DNA from: Palaemon carinicauda
Taxonomy: Eukaryota > Arthropoda > Malacostraca > Decapoda > Palaemonidae
Reading direction: 5' to 3'
DNA: 64,000 bases
Assembly (NCBI RefSeq): GCF_036898095.1
Contig: NC_090751.1
Location: forward strand, 75,877,797-75,941,796
The notes beneath the pieces were generated by a model. It saw nothing but the letters and a program-made list of their open reading frames with translations, was not told the origin of the DNA and made no database searches. The position numbers and the translations under genes were made by a program. Below, piece by piece: positions 10,590 to 22,100 of the stretch. Positions within the stretch are counted from its first letter, which is position 1, and every line of letters starts with the position of its first letter.

Positions 10590-12160
10590 GGTGAGCCTGG
10601 GCGTTAGTCTTCGGTGGTAGACCCGTTGTCGCACAGGCGGCCTGTTGTCTCTGGGACGGACGTGATATCGCACAGGCGGTCTCCCAGTTTCACTGTTCAG
10701 CGGCAGGTCGATGTATATTTGTCTCGGCAGAGCTCTGTTTCACAGCAACGATTAAAAGAAGCAGACAGCCGATTGTCAGTTTAAGCTTGATGATGTTTGC
10801 CAAATGGCAGGCGGAGCCTGAGCGGAAACGTGACGAGGCCCATAATTTGATTAATGAAGGCGCTGAGTGTCGGCGGTGGCGCCAGGCAGGCGCCAGTGTG
10901 GCGACCCACGCCAGTCGAGTCATGAGTGGGCAGAGCGCCAGCACGAGCAGCGGCGGTGGCGCAAATATCACGTGAGCACGGCGCGCCAGGACGAGGCGGA
11001 ATGCCAGCACCAGCTACATTTATTCTATTATAAATTCAATCGTGACAGCAAGCCAAGGCTAGTGGCTGTCAATTAGATGTGGATATGGAAAACGCAAGCA
11101 CGCCCATGTTACCACTGATGCGCCTGCATAGCTCCAATCTCTGATTTGTTAGAAGTAGACCTGGATGAGGTTTTCTCTCACGAGGATCAGTTGGAGAATA
11201 TCTCGGAGAGAAAGGAGGAGAAACCACCTCAACATTCGGTGGACTAAAAAAAAAAAAATGCTAGTCTCCTCGGAATTTTTTCCAGGCTATTTTACACCAG
11301 TTACTCCGCGATCTCCTCCTTATGAGTTTACCTTGGGCAAGGCAGTGGAGACTTCCTTCTATACAAAATGGTGCTTTTCCCGCTCTTATAAGAGTATTGA
11401 AATTATTGAGAGCATAGAGGGATTTAAGAAAAGCTCTGGGCAGGACATGCTTCGCTTGTCCACCAGCCGAGTTCGCTTTTAAGTCGAACGTTTGGTATGA
11501 GTCTGGGGAAGTCATGGGTTTGGGAGTTCCGGCGTCTGCGCAGGGAGACTTCGCAAACCTGGTAGATTATTCCCGTCTCCTGGCCATGAGAAGGAATAGA
11601 CTGTAGTAGTCAATGTCAGAGTTTGACCAACTCTTGAAAGGATAGTACAGAGAATTGAGGTATTTAATTTATTTGACTGGTCACTGGGAGTCTTAAGCAG
11701 AAGAGTAACTGAGATGAAGGATGCGGACACAAGTAGTCTTATCCAATTTATGTCTTGTTTGGACAGGGCAGTCAGGGATGGTTCTAACTAGCTAGCTGCT
11801 TTACTTACTGCAGGAGTTATAAAGAAAGGAGCTACTTTGTGTTCCTTTCTGCGGGCGCCACTCCATATTAGAGATCGGAGTTGCTTTTGCGCCCATATCT
11901 TCGGCTCTTGTTCCGCAGGATTTAGTTAAGGAAGTGCCTGCAAATTGGGCTCAGAAGGCTACTCAAACTTTGGTTACTAAAACAGTCAGTAAGGTTTTAC
12001 CCACGCCCTTCTCTTCTTTGCCCAGCCTTTTCGAGGTAAACCTATAGGTAGAAGAAGTTTCAAACCAGAGGCAAGGAAGCAAAGGAAAAGAGGAGTCAAG
12101 CCCTGTCGAGGCAGGGTCTGACTGCTCTCCCCTTCGAGCAGCAGTGGGAGCCGGGCTAAA
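10590..12160 (+). pseudogene. D2 gag-like remnant
   Basis: Weakly supported. The reading with frame changes gives an acidic/basic N-terminal part, a stretch from 11165 with FFPGYFTPVTPRSPP, and a C-terminal end near 12020-12110 with basic KPIGRRSFKPEARKQRKRG. It is followed at about 12130-12215 by a GSRAKQ..W and GTDPWS-like segment resembling the RT N-terminus of D1 (GTDPW). Assigned to Gag by order and by the basic tail, as in D3. Confidence 0.4.
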
Positions 12161-12215
12161 CAGCTTCTGGCAGCCCTGGGAAAGAAGGGAACAGACCCTT
12201 GGTCCGTACGTCGTC

Positions 12216-14090
12216 TATTTATTCAGAGCACAGCTTCAATCGGATGTTGTTTGACATTCTTCCTGTCTTCTAGACTAGAAAGTTAATTGTCATGTAGGCA
12301 CACGAACAGAACTTGCTCTCACAGCAGGTGTGTTGCGATTCTTAAATGAGAAGCAATCGAGTGTGGTTTTTCTTCCACGAGAGGAGCGGAAGTCAGAAGA
12401 ATCATATATAATCCTGGCTCTTCCTCTGGAATCCGAAGCACAGTTAGGGAAGACAGAGTTTGTCCTCTTAGAAGGTCGCAATCCTAGACTTGGTTATCAA
12501 CAATCAATACGTCCGGGACTTTCCAGGAGTCGTTTGTTTTCTAGTAACTTATCCCTCAGTTACTGTTGTTCGCCGGAAGTTTTTTCTGTTGGAAAAAGGC
12601 GACGTGTTAGCGCCAAAAAGCGCGCAAGACACATAATTCTTCAAGAGAAGAGGTGCTCAGTTTGCTTCTGTTTACACTTCCTCTCCGCCCCCAGTTTGTG
12701 GAATTGTTTAGTACTTTCTTCTGGGGTCGAGCGACTACTGTTAACGATATCTCATAGCATGGGATACGTTCAGGTCATGCACAAGGCATGCTGGGAATGT
12801 CATAGGGTCTCTCCCAGGTTGCTCACGGGACTGCGGTTGATGATCTCTTCTAGCCTTCGCTCACGCTTGAGGTGGCGCACAAGCTGCCCCGCGAGGGTAG
12901 AGTTGGTCTGAGCTAAAGGAGGTTAATTTCATCTCTTATTAGTGTTTACAATTCTTGGGGGGAAAAAATGTTTTTCTCCTAGAAGGGTAAGGACTACCAT
13001 AGATCAAAGGGATGGTTTTCCTTTAGTATCATACAGCATAGTTCTTCAATACTCAGCACATCTCCTCGCAAAGATAGGCTCTTGTTGCGGGAGGCGGTAG
13101 AGCATACGCTTGTAGCGGCACAGACTCTTGACAGTCAAAGTTGATCCTTTCAACTAGTTGTCCCATCCTTGCGATCTGTGGGATACGCGTCTCCACTCAT
13201 GCGAACGCATGCTACACGCACGCATCTCTCGACAAACATGTCAACCTGAAATCCTAAGCAACCTAGACGCATGTGCCAGCCTGGACATATATGGGATAAG
13301 GTCAGTCAGGTTTTTCTGCATCATGATAGTCTAACAGTTGCTCCTGTGTGCCATTAACCGTACACGATACTGTTGCCTATGGGCAGCACGCTGTAGATTT
13401 ACAGCAGGCGAGGCGTACTCAGAGCGCTGTATCCACTCGACAAGGTGAACGCACACAGCACGCTAGCACCTTACGGGGATGCAAGCACATGCGACATTAG
13501 TCGCATCTTAGACGTATACAGTCTAGTGTTTGGCTCAAAGCAGTATGGACAGACTTGTCTTTTCTTCGCGTCGCTCTCGCCTCACAGCTAACGCTTTCTC
13601 GAGTCAAACTTTGACTTTAAGTGTGTTAAACATTTGTTGGTACACACGATCAGGTCTTAACTTCACAGCATGAGGTTCATGTTGTTGATGCTTCTTCTCA
13701 GCAGACCTAGCTTCGATATCGATTTCTTGCGACTGATCTGGGTGCGTGTTGGGGGGAGGTCTAGATCTTGTCTCTCTCTCTCACGACTTTCAGGCTGGAA
13801 CCATACTGGTCCCATGCTGGGTGTTTGCTGGAAGCATGTCATCAGTCCGTTTTTTCCTGTTTCAGGATCACGAACGCTTTATTTTTAAACCATCAAGCTT
13901 TGGGTGGAGCTGCCTCCAGTATTTTGGAAAACCCCTATGATCAAGAGGTTGTTCAAAGGAGACAGCTGAGGCTATCGCTTGTACAAGGGACCTTTGCCTC
14001 AAGGTTTTACAATCCAATTAGGGTGTTTTGTGGAGTAGTGTAGTGTTAAATGGCTCTTCATTTGGTAACTTTTAAGGCAAGCAGTCGGTT
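12216..14090. other. D2 interior, coding potential not recognised
   Basis: Should hold RT and RNase H by position, but no DLKDAYF, YLDDW or YTDGS-type motif could be read in any frame. The longest open stretch (12330-12911) has no recognisable domain. The homologous D4 segment (57430-59430) is equally degenerate, so the block was probably lost or replaced before both copies inserted. Confidence 0.45.
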
Positions 14091-14099
14091 TCTTCTCAG

Positions 14100-15010
14100 A
14101 TCTTGGAAGGAAAACACATTTTTTCCTCCTCGACCATCAAAGGTTACAGGAGTATGACGACAGTTGTCTGCAGACGCAGAAGATTTCATCTATCAAATAA
14201 AGACCTTATAGATCTTCTCAGGTCATTTGAGATGACTTATAAGGGTCAGCAAGATGCTCCAGCCTAAATTTGGGATTCGTCTCTGGAATTTCACGGTAGT
14301 GACAGATCCGAGCCTTTACACTTGTTTTCTTTTTAAGGCCTAACCTTGGAGATTTTCTAGATAAGTCTACTATAATTGGGGGCCAGTGAAGTTCAATCTT
14401 TTAGCAAGAACATGGACTTCACAATGGTTAAGCCATAGGCGCCTCGCATCCTGGATTCTTGATCATTAACAAACGTCTTTCTCATCCATGGCCTAAATCT
14501 TTCGGGATCTTTATCCTCTCGGATTTGGTTTGTGAGGGGCTATGAAGAATATTTTACCCGGTTGAAGCGATGGAGTTTTATCGGGACAGGACCAAAGAGG
14601 TTAAGAGTCTATTCATGACACTCTGGTGCACGGTCAAGAAGCCTGCGCTATCTATGTCTAAAACGCTCTATCGTCTAGTGTAGACTTTAATGACAGAGTT
14701 CTTTCATACTGTTGCGTAACATATCGTAACATGTTGAAAGGGTAAAGACTCATGTAGTTAGAGCTATAAGAGCTTCTGTAACTTTTAAACTAATCTGTTC
14801 TCTGCAAAGCATCGCGTATACAGCGTTGTGAAGGGATATTCCTGTATTCGCCTTGCTTTTCTTAGATCGTATTCAGTCTTTTTATGAGGACGTCTACGTT
14901 TTGGGTTCACTCCTAATAACGAGTGAAGTAGTAGGTGAGACATTCACCTCTACATTTCCCTATATTCCTAGTACCCCTGTTCTTCTCTTGGAACTATTAT
15001 GTATGTTTTT
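14100..15010 (+). pseudogene. D2 tyrosine recombinase relic
   Basis: Recognised by order of motifs: IKGYRSM (14130-), LSNKDLIDLLRSFEM (14190-), PA..W with a stop, a decayed KxLTLE region (14335-), YRDRTKEVKSLFMTLW (14570-), KPALSMSKTLYRL, then VVRAIRASVTFK (14755-; remains of HDVRAI, the HxxR box) and ALLFLDRIQSFYEDVYVLG, the C-terminal tail. Several stops. The match is to the D3 YR layout (HDVRGIATSLAF), not to exact sequence. Confidence 0.55.
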
Positions 15011-15330
15011 ATGATTGTACGTGAAGATTGGTCGATAGTCCTCCTCAATGTTTGACCTAGTCAGGTGGTCATTTTGTTCCTAGAGAGTGCCCGGAACAAG
15101 GGTATTAGTTGAGGTCCTGTCATGTTATAGGTTATTGAACCGTTTGACAGCTCCTAGAGATCATCAGCCCCCTGGGTGGACCGCTGGATCTTCTAAGGAT
15201 AGCAGACAAAATGAGGCAGAGCATTGCTGTCAGCTTCCTTATCAGGTGAGAACCTCTTAAGTGGTTTGTGTAACGCTTAAGTAAACTTCCAATTATGTAG
15301 CTGTCTCTGACCCACCACCAAGGGTGTCAA
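15010..15330. other. D2 3' non-coding region
   Basis: Shared with D4 (60330-60640): ACCTAGTCAGGTGGTCATTT, GTCATGTTATAGG and related blocks. No coding signal. Confidence 0.5.
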
Positions 15331-15430
15331 TCGGCCATTCTTATATAACCAGCGGGTAAGTTTTATATTTAAAAATGATATTTTAATAAAATAAATTTTT
15401 GAATATACTTACCCACTGGTTATATAAGTT
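15330..15430. repeat. D2 internal complementary region
   Basis: Contains TTATATAACCAGCGGGTAAG-TTTTATATTT (left end inverted) joined to AAATGATATTTTAATAAAAT and TATACTTACCC (right end inverted). Same design as in D1 and D3. Confidence 0.8.
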
Positions 15431-15439
15431 AAAAACCCA

Positions 15440-15657
15440 CCCTCCTCCCCTCTAGAGACCATGGGGCATGGAAAATCTGAAGAGGTTGGTATGTTCCACC
15501 TGTTGAGGGCACTAGTGTACATCTGGCATATCTGCGATAGCCATGCAGGATTTTTGAATTTCCTGCCGAGGCGTCAGGGACACTAGCCATTCTTATATAA
15601 CCAGCGGGTAAGTATACTGTATTTGAAAATTTATTTAATTATGAAAATATCATATTT
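15440..15657. repeat. D2 right inverted terminal repeat
   Basis: Ends GGGTAAGTATACTG..GAAAATATCATATTT; complementary to 9096-9280, with an extra terminal extension mirrored in the ICR. Confidence 0.78.
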
Positions 15658-15716
15658 ATAATTCTGTACATAATGTATTTGTTATAATTCTTGTTAATCT
15701 AGTTTTTAAGTATGAT

Positions 15717-18535
15717 ATGTCTCTTTTGTTTCTATTAATTCTTATGGTGTCTGGAGACATCGAGCGAAATCCGATACCAGTACGTCCTAGATTTCGTTAA
15801 TGTCGTCTTCTGTATTGCAATATTCATGGTCTTCATACAAATATCCAAGACTTTACAGTTATGTCCAGACAGTATGATATTCTTTTGTGCTCAGAAACTT
15901 TGGTTTCTAATATGAGGCACTCATCTGAGCTCCTTATAACTGGTTTTAAGAAGCTATTAATGTTGAAACTTGATGCCATCCCTAGGGCCAGGGGAATGGC
16001 GGTGTATATTAGGACCAAGTACCCTGCTTCTCATAAGTCCTGCTATCAATGTGGATGTCATGAGATTCAGGTAATAAAAGTTTGTGGCAGGCATAACAAC
16101 TTTTATTTGTGTTCGATCTACTGGAATCCAGACATGGAGGATTCTATCTTCGATTGTCTTCTTACCATTATGGCTAAGATACAAGAAGATGATAGAAAGG
16201 CTTTTTTTGTCTTTGTTGGTGATTTTAATGCTCACCATAGGGAGTGGTTAAGTTCTATCTCTCCCACCGATCACCATGGCTTAAGAGCTTTAGACTTTGC
16301 CTCTGAATCAGGCTGTGAGCAAATCATAAATGAAGCTACTCACAGGTCTGGTAATTGCTTGGACCTCGTATACACTGACTCCCCTGGCGTTATAACTAGT
16401 AAGGTTGGTTCTCCAGTCGGGACATCTGATCATGCCTTGATTTCATTAGTAGTGAAGACTCGGCAGCCTGTCCCTGATATATCATACTCTTGTAAAATTT
16501 AAATGAGATCCCAAGCAGGCTGGAATGGGATTTTGCATGATCTTTTGTGCTTGAATTGGTCACAATTATATAGTAGTGTAGATCCTGTTGTCCCTTTGAA
16601 TGAGAATCTAGTCAACATAATTGATAGGCGTATCCCTTCTCGTGTGCTATGGTACCGAGTGAAGGACAAACCGTGGTTCAATGATGATTGTAGACATGCT
16701 TATTTGGAGAAGCAGGAGGCCTATCATCTTTGGAAGGGTAACAAATCAAATTTCACCTGGAACAACTATACTCAGCTTTGAGCTTTTGCTCAGAGAGTTT
16801 ATGCCTCAACTGAAAAGGAGTATGATTTAACCATAAAACCCTTTCTGGTACAACTCAGAAACATAAATGGTGGTCTACCCTTAAATCTGCACTCTTTGGT
16901 GTAGATGCAACAGTTCCTCCTTTACTTAAATCAGATGGCTTAGTCACTCACTGTCCAAAGGAAAAGGCAACCCTTTTGGTTGATGTTTTTGAGAGTAAAC
17001 AGAGTAATGAAAAACTTGAACTTCCTCATTCCTGTATTCCTGAGGCTAAACTAAGTAGTTTAGCTTTTCGATCACATGAGATTAGAGCTCTGTTGATGGA
17101 CCTTGATGCTTATGGAGGTGTAGACCCAAATGGTATTTTTCCTTTGTTATTTATAAAGACAGCAGATTTCTTAGCTCCAAAGTCATCTGTTATTTTGTGC
17201 AAGTTAGCAAGAAGAGGAGCTTTTAGCACTCTTTGGAGAATTCGTAATTTTACTCCTCTATGTAAATGTGTTTGTGGTAGCTCAAGTCCCACTGATGACC
17301 TCCCAATTTCCATAGCTCCCATATTATCTAAAGTTTTTGAACGTCTTCTGACAAAACGTCTTAATAGGTTTGCTGAAGGTAATCATCTATTCCCCAGTTT
17401 GCAATTTGGTTTTTGTAAAGGCCTTGGAGCATGTGATGCCCTTCTTACAATCTCTAATGCTGTACAGAAATCCCTTGATTGTGGTCAGGAAGTTCGTATG
17501 ATTGGCCTTGATTTTAGTGCTGCCTTTGACCGTGTTAATCATGAGGCACTTTTTTTTTCAAACTCAAACGGTTGGGAGTGGGTGGGTCGTTTCTTAGCAT
17601 TATTATTGATTTTTTAAGCAATAGATCTCAAAGAGTTGTTGTTGATGAGCACCATAGTGAGTATAGGAATGTGATATCCGGTGTTCCACAGGTTAGTGTT
17701 CTTGGCCCATTACTTTTCATACTATATACACATGACATGTGGTTTGGCTTAGAAAACAAGGTTGTTGCATATGCAGATGATGCTAATCTCTTTGCATCAA
17801 TTTCATCCTCTGAATGTAGATTTAGCTAAAATTAGTGCTTGGTGCAAATTATGGGGTATGAAGTTGAATCCCAGCAAAACTCAAAGTATGATTGTAAGTA
17901 GGTCAAGGATGGTGGCTCCTCAACATCCGGATCTCAGTGTTGATAATGTCTTTAAATTTGTATGACTCTTTTAAAATTTTAGGTGTGATTCTCGACAGCA
18001 AATTTACTTTTGAGAAACACATTAGGTCTGTGTCTTCACTTGCACAAAAAATTGGCTTATTACAAGATTTTCGGTGAACAATCTATTATGAAGAAGTGTT
18101 TTAATTCTTTCTTTCTACCTTGTTTTGAGTATTGTTCCCCCGTCTGGTGTGCAGCTGCTGATTTTCATCTTAATTTGTTGAACAGAAACTTACGATCTAT
18201 TAAATTTCTTATTCCAGATCTAGATATTAATCTTTGGCACCGTCGTTCAGTTAGTTCATTATGCATGTTGCATAAGATTTCTCATAACTCTGACCATCCA
18301 TTACATTCAGATCTCCCTGGACAATTCCATCCTGTTCGTAATACTAGGCCGGCAGTTAATCTAATAGCCAGGCCTTCTTCATCATGAGGCTCAATACTAT
18401 ACAGTATTTCAGAAGTTTTATTCCAGCTGTTACCAAGTTGTGGAATGATCTTCCTAATCGGGTAGATGAATCAGTAGAACGTCAAAAGTTCAAAGTTGGA
18501 GCAAATGTTTTTATGTTGACCAGGTTGACATGAGT
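15717..18535 (+). pseudogene. CR ORF: 2A-like leader, endonuclease, reverse transcriptase
   Basis: Starts MSLLFLLILMVSGDIERNP (ATG at 15717), a hydrophobic stretch followed by GDIERNPIP, one change away from the 2A-like consensus ending NPGP. A stop (15810) precedes the endonuclease: LLYCNIHGLHTN, DILLCSETLVS, FVGDFNAHHREWL (16215-), GTSDHALISL (16420-). The linker has KDKPWFNDDCRHAYLEKQEAY. RT follows in shifting frames: SFLSNRSQRVVVD, SGVPQVSVLGPLLFILY (17690-) and VVAYADDANLF (17765-), with the catalytic ADD intact, then the thumb and C-terminus (FEYCSPVW, LHRRSVSSL-like) to about 18387. At least five frameshifts or stops, so inactive. Confidence 0.82.
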
Positions 18536-18782
18536 CTTTTTATAGTTCATATATGACATATCTATTTTTGACGTTGTTAATAGTTCATATAGGGCATATC
18601 TGTTTTGACGCTGTTGCTGTTTTTAGAATGATGTATTGTTCATTTATTCTCATCATTTATATATTTCCTTATCACTTTTCCTCACTGGGCTATTTTTCCC
18701 TGTTGGAGTCCTTGGGCTTATAGCATCTTGCTTTTCCAACTATGGTTGTAGCTTGGCTAGTAATAATAATGATGATAATAAT
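18536..18782 (+). other. CR 3' UTR and AAT-repeat tail
   Basis: Contains TTTCCTCACTGGGCTATTTT, TTGGAGTCCTTGGGCTTATA and GGTTGTAGCTTGGCTAGTAA, ending in TAATAATAATGATGATAATAAT. From general knowledge this tail type is very common in decapod genomes. It is the short recognition end used for priming. Confidence 0.7.
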
Positions 18783-18854
18783 GATCATAGTTACCCAAGA
18801 GTTTGGGAAATAGCCATTATTTTAGCCTTTTTAAAACCTGGTAAGGACAAGTTT
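18783..18854 (+). pseudogene. LN1 ORF2 fragment between CR and D3
   Basis: Reads HSYPRVWEIAIILAFLKPGKDKF, matching LN6 RT (HSYPSVWELAIILAFLKPGKDKF). It stops at ACAAGTTT where D3 begins; LN1 continues after D3 with TTAGCAGAAAAC. Confidence 0.9.
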
Positions 18855-19044
18855 GTTCCGTAACCGAAATACAAACCATGCTATCTACATAGGGTATTAC
18901 TTTCGGCGTAGCTGAAATGACGAGCCATTAGATTTTTAACGAGGGTTAAATACCCCATGGCTAGTTAGCAGGGGGTAGGGAAGGGGTAGCTTGCTACCCC
19001 TCCCCCCCCCCCCCACACTGGTGAGTTTTCTCACTTCACTTTTG
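18855..19044. repeat. D3 left inverted terminal repeat
   Basis: Complementary to 32890-33060: GGGTATTACTTTCGGCGTAG, GACGAGCCATTAGATTTTTA, then a C-run (G-run in the right ITR) and CACTGGTGAG. The homopolymer run differs in length between copies. Confidence 0.88.
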
Positions 19045-19158
19045 TCTCGGACGAAGTACAGACGTTTCTGTCTTCGTCCTCGTTATTGACAGCCTTAATT
19101 TGTTTTTTTGCTTTTTCTAGTTCTGTGTGTTTGGAAGTTGGCCTCGACCGTTATCACT

Positions 19159-22100
19159 ATGCGCAAGTGCCCTGGATCTTCATGTCAGCGGAGGACACCG
19201 ATCCTCACACCCTTTGCCCGCAGTGCCGAGGTCAACGGTGTGAGAGAGAGAATACTTGCAGTGAGTGTAGGGAGTGGTCTGCTTCCCAGTGGGAGAAGTT
19301 CGGCCGTCGGCGTAAGAAGAAGTCCAAGAGAGACCGTTCTCCTTCAGGGGTAGCCTTGAAGAAGGAAGGCTCTAAGAACTCCTCTTCCGCTGCCCGAACC
19401 TCCTCCGAAGCTCCCACTCGATCGGTCTCTCGTGAGAGACCATCGAGTTGTAGCGCAGGCCCTATTGGTGTTTCCCGACCTCGGGGTGCAGGAGAGGGCG
19501 TAGCCTCCCTTAGCGTGGCAGCTCCCTCTTCTCCTCCGTGGGAGGATATTATGGATGTTAGTGAATATGACCCAACTGTCTCTAATAATGATTTGTTCCA
19601 GTGTTGGGCTTCCTTGGGGCTTAAGGGCTCGCCCTCGAAGGAAGCCCTGTTTGACCTGATCCAGCTGGGGGCTGCGGTCAAACAGTCGCCGGTAATACCT
19701 GAGGTACTCCCTTCGGATATTGTCGACACTGTCTTGGCAGGGCCTTCCGACGGGTCTGGTCAAACCCTTGATGCTGCGCCTTCGAGGGGGGAGGGGAGTC
19801 CCACGGTCTCTCCTGCGGGCGGGTCTCCCCCTCGGGGGAGCGCTCTGACAGAGACTCCTCTTCGGAGGACTGATGACTTAGATGCCCTTCCTCGAGGTTG
19901 AATTCGCCGTAAGGCCCGTCGGCCTCTCCGCAGCAGAGGACTTCCTTCTCCCTATAAGGGAGTTAGGAGGCGCCTCTTCGGATCTTCCTCACCTGCTCCT
20001 TCCCCTGAGGAGGAGCTTCCCCGTCAGAAGCAGACCGTCTCAGTATCGTCCCTTGACCTCTCCGCAGATCGTTCGCGATCTCCTTCGCCTGCCAGACCTT
20101 CCGACCTGCGTTCTCTGTTCCTGGCAGCAGATGCGCTTTTGGGTGCCTTCTCACCCTGTCATCCGACAGGCACCGATCCCTTCGGGGAAAAGGGACTCTA
20201 CCCACTGTGTGGGTAAGTCCCTTGCGCGTCAGGGTTCCCCTGCGCTCCCAACTGCGCGTTCGCATGCAGTAGCGCACAAGCGCTCTCTAGAGTTACAGTC
20301 GTCGGACTCAACTCGCCAGCGCTCTCCTGCTCGCCAGCGATCACCTGCTCGCCAGCGCTCTCATTCTCGCAGGTCTCCTGTGAATCAGCAGCGCCTTCAT
20401 GTTCCTGATGTGCGCAAGGCGCATCTTCGTTCTCCTGAGCGCCCTCGTTCTCCTTTGCGCAGCCGCGCTACTACGCAACCTGTTCTGATGCGCGCCCAGC
20501 GCGCCAACGATCACCACCACGTCCACGATCGCCAGATCTGGACTTAGGCAAGGGTTCCATCCCGTCGCCTCGCCCTCGCTTCCCTGCGTGTCCTTCTGCT
20601 CCTGTGCAACAGCGCACGCGCTCTCCGGTGCGCCCATCTAGAGCTCCTGTACGCGAGCGTTCTCCTGCGCTTTCGTCTCCAACGATCTCCTGCGCACCCA
20701 CGCGATCACTCGCCTGTGCGCTCTCCTGAGCGCCAACGCCCTCTTCAGGCTGATCGCCCCAGATCTCCGACTCGCCCGCGCGATAAATCGCCTGTGCGCA
20801 GTCGTTCGCCTGTCCGTGGTACGCGCCGTCGTTCTCCGTTGCGTTTTCAGGAGTCCACGCGATATCGCTCGCCAACGCGCCAGCACTCGCCAACGCGCCA
20901 GCGCTCTCCGCCTGGCAAACGCTCGCGAAGTCGCTCGCGACATTACTCTCCCGAACATCGCATAGTTTTCAGCGCACCCCTTCACCTACGCGCCCACGCT
21001 CACCTTCACGTGCGCGCCGACACGTTCCCTCTCCAACGCGTCCCTCCAGCTACGCGCCCGCACGTCCACTCGCCCACGCGCATTCTTCTCCATGCGGCAA
21101 CGCGCCCACGCTTCGGAAATTGCCCGCGCGCGATCCCTCGAATGCTCTTTCGCGCGAGCGTTGCCGTGATCTCCATTCTCGCAGGGATCATTAGCGCGGC
21201 CAACTGATAGGGACGTGGATCGCCACCGCGCAAGGGTAGGTTTACCTACCAGGATCAGGACCAGGAAGGATCTACGAAGAGGTCCATGCAACATTCTTTT
21301 TCTTCTTTTCAGGCAGGCCCAGTGGTGTCCACTCCGAAGGGTCATGAGATCCCCTTCCCTCCAGCAGGGATAACTGACACTGCGTCAGTTACCTGTCAGC
21401 CTTGGTTCCGTCACATAATGAACCCAGTGGTTCAGGCTGTGAAGCCTGCCCTCGTTGATTTGGGACTTAAACCAATGGCAGACTCATCCCCGCTGAAGAG
21501 AAGGAGAGTGGACTTCGTGGTGACTTCTCCCCGGGAGAAGTTGGCTCCTAAGAGGTCCGTCAGGAAGGTTCCTTCCCCTTCGCGGTCGGTTTCTCCTTCT
21601 CCCGTGGACGAGGTTTTTCCGTCCTCAGGAGAGTCCAGTGAGGCAGGGGTGTCTCCCACAGCACCAATGGTAGGAACCCCACCTCTTACGGGAGAAACTT
21701 CTCGCGAGGAAGCTCCCTTCCTCTTTGCTGGAGTCCTGTATTCTTCCTAGGAGGGAGCCCAAGGACTCCAAGACGATTCCTAAATCGTCATCCAGGATCT
21801 GCCCAGAGCCAACCAGACCCCGGGAGAAAGTCCACGTGTCTCCCCAAGATGAGCCTTTGGGGACCGGAGACTTAGCTGCCAGTCCGCAAGGAGGAGACCA
21901 CTTCGAGTCAGAACACGCTTTCTGGCAGGTCCTAAGCTTGATGAGGCAACTCAACAAGTTTAAGGACCCGGAGACTGCCCCTCGAGAGGGCAATGACACG
22001 GTTCTAGACCAAGTCTACGGCACCCAGAAACCCCCTAAGACCAGCGCAGCTTTGCCTTGGTCCAAAGGGGTGAAGGGGGCCAGGGACAGGGTCGAAGCCC

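Larger units (their letters stand above)
9096..15657 (+). mobile_element. D2: decayed DIRS-type element inside CR
   Basis: Flanked by the T-run of CR on the left and ATAATTCTG on the right. Left and right ends are inverted repeats (TTACCCGCTGGTTATATAA against TTATATAACCAGCGGGTAAG), and the ICR at 15330-15430 carries both ends inverted. The same family as D4 (54501-60967) over most of its length. The reading frames are shredded; a YR relic and a Gag-like relic remain. Confidence 0.8.
8820..18782 (+). mobile_element. CR: CR1/L2-like LINE in LN1, split by D2
   Basis: Its 5' part is 8820-9095 and the remainder 15658-18782, ending in an AATAATAAT-type tail. It interrupts LN1 between AATAGAATAT (8819) and GATCATAGTTACCC (18783); compared with LN6, about 3-5 bases (GGCAT) of target are missing and no clear duplication is seen. 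It has endonuclease and RT but no RNase H, so it is a different clade from LN1. It was itself opened by D2. Confidence 0.8.

Noticed and set aside
12330..12911. 193-codon ORF in the D2 interior
   Set aside because: No motif, the collinear D4 segment is not open over the same stretch, and it starts within degenerate element sequence.
19232..21345. Long minus-strand ORFs opposite the D3 gag
   Set aside because: Shadow frames of the GC-rich Arg/Ser/Pro-coding repeats; no similarity to a known family could be seen and the + strand carries the D3 gag.
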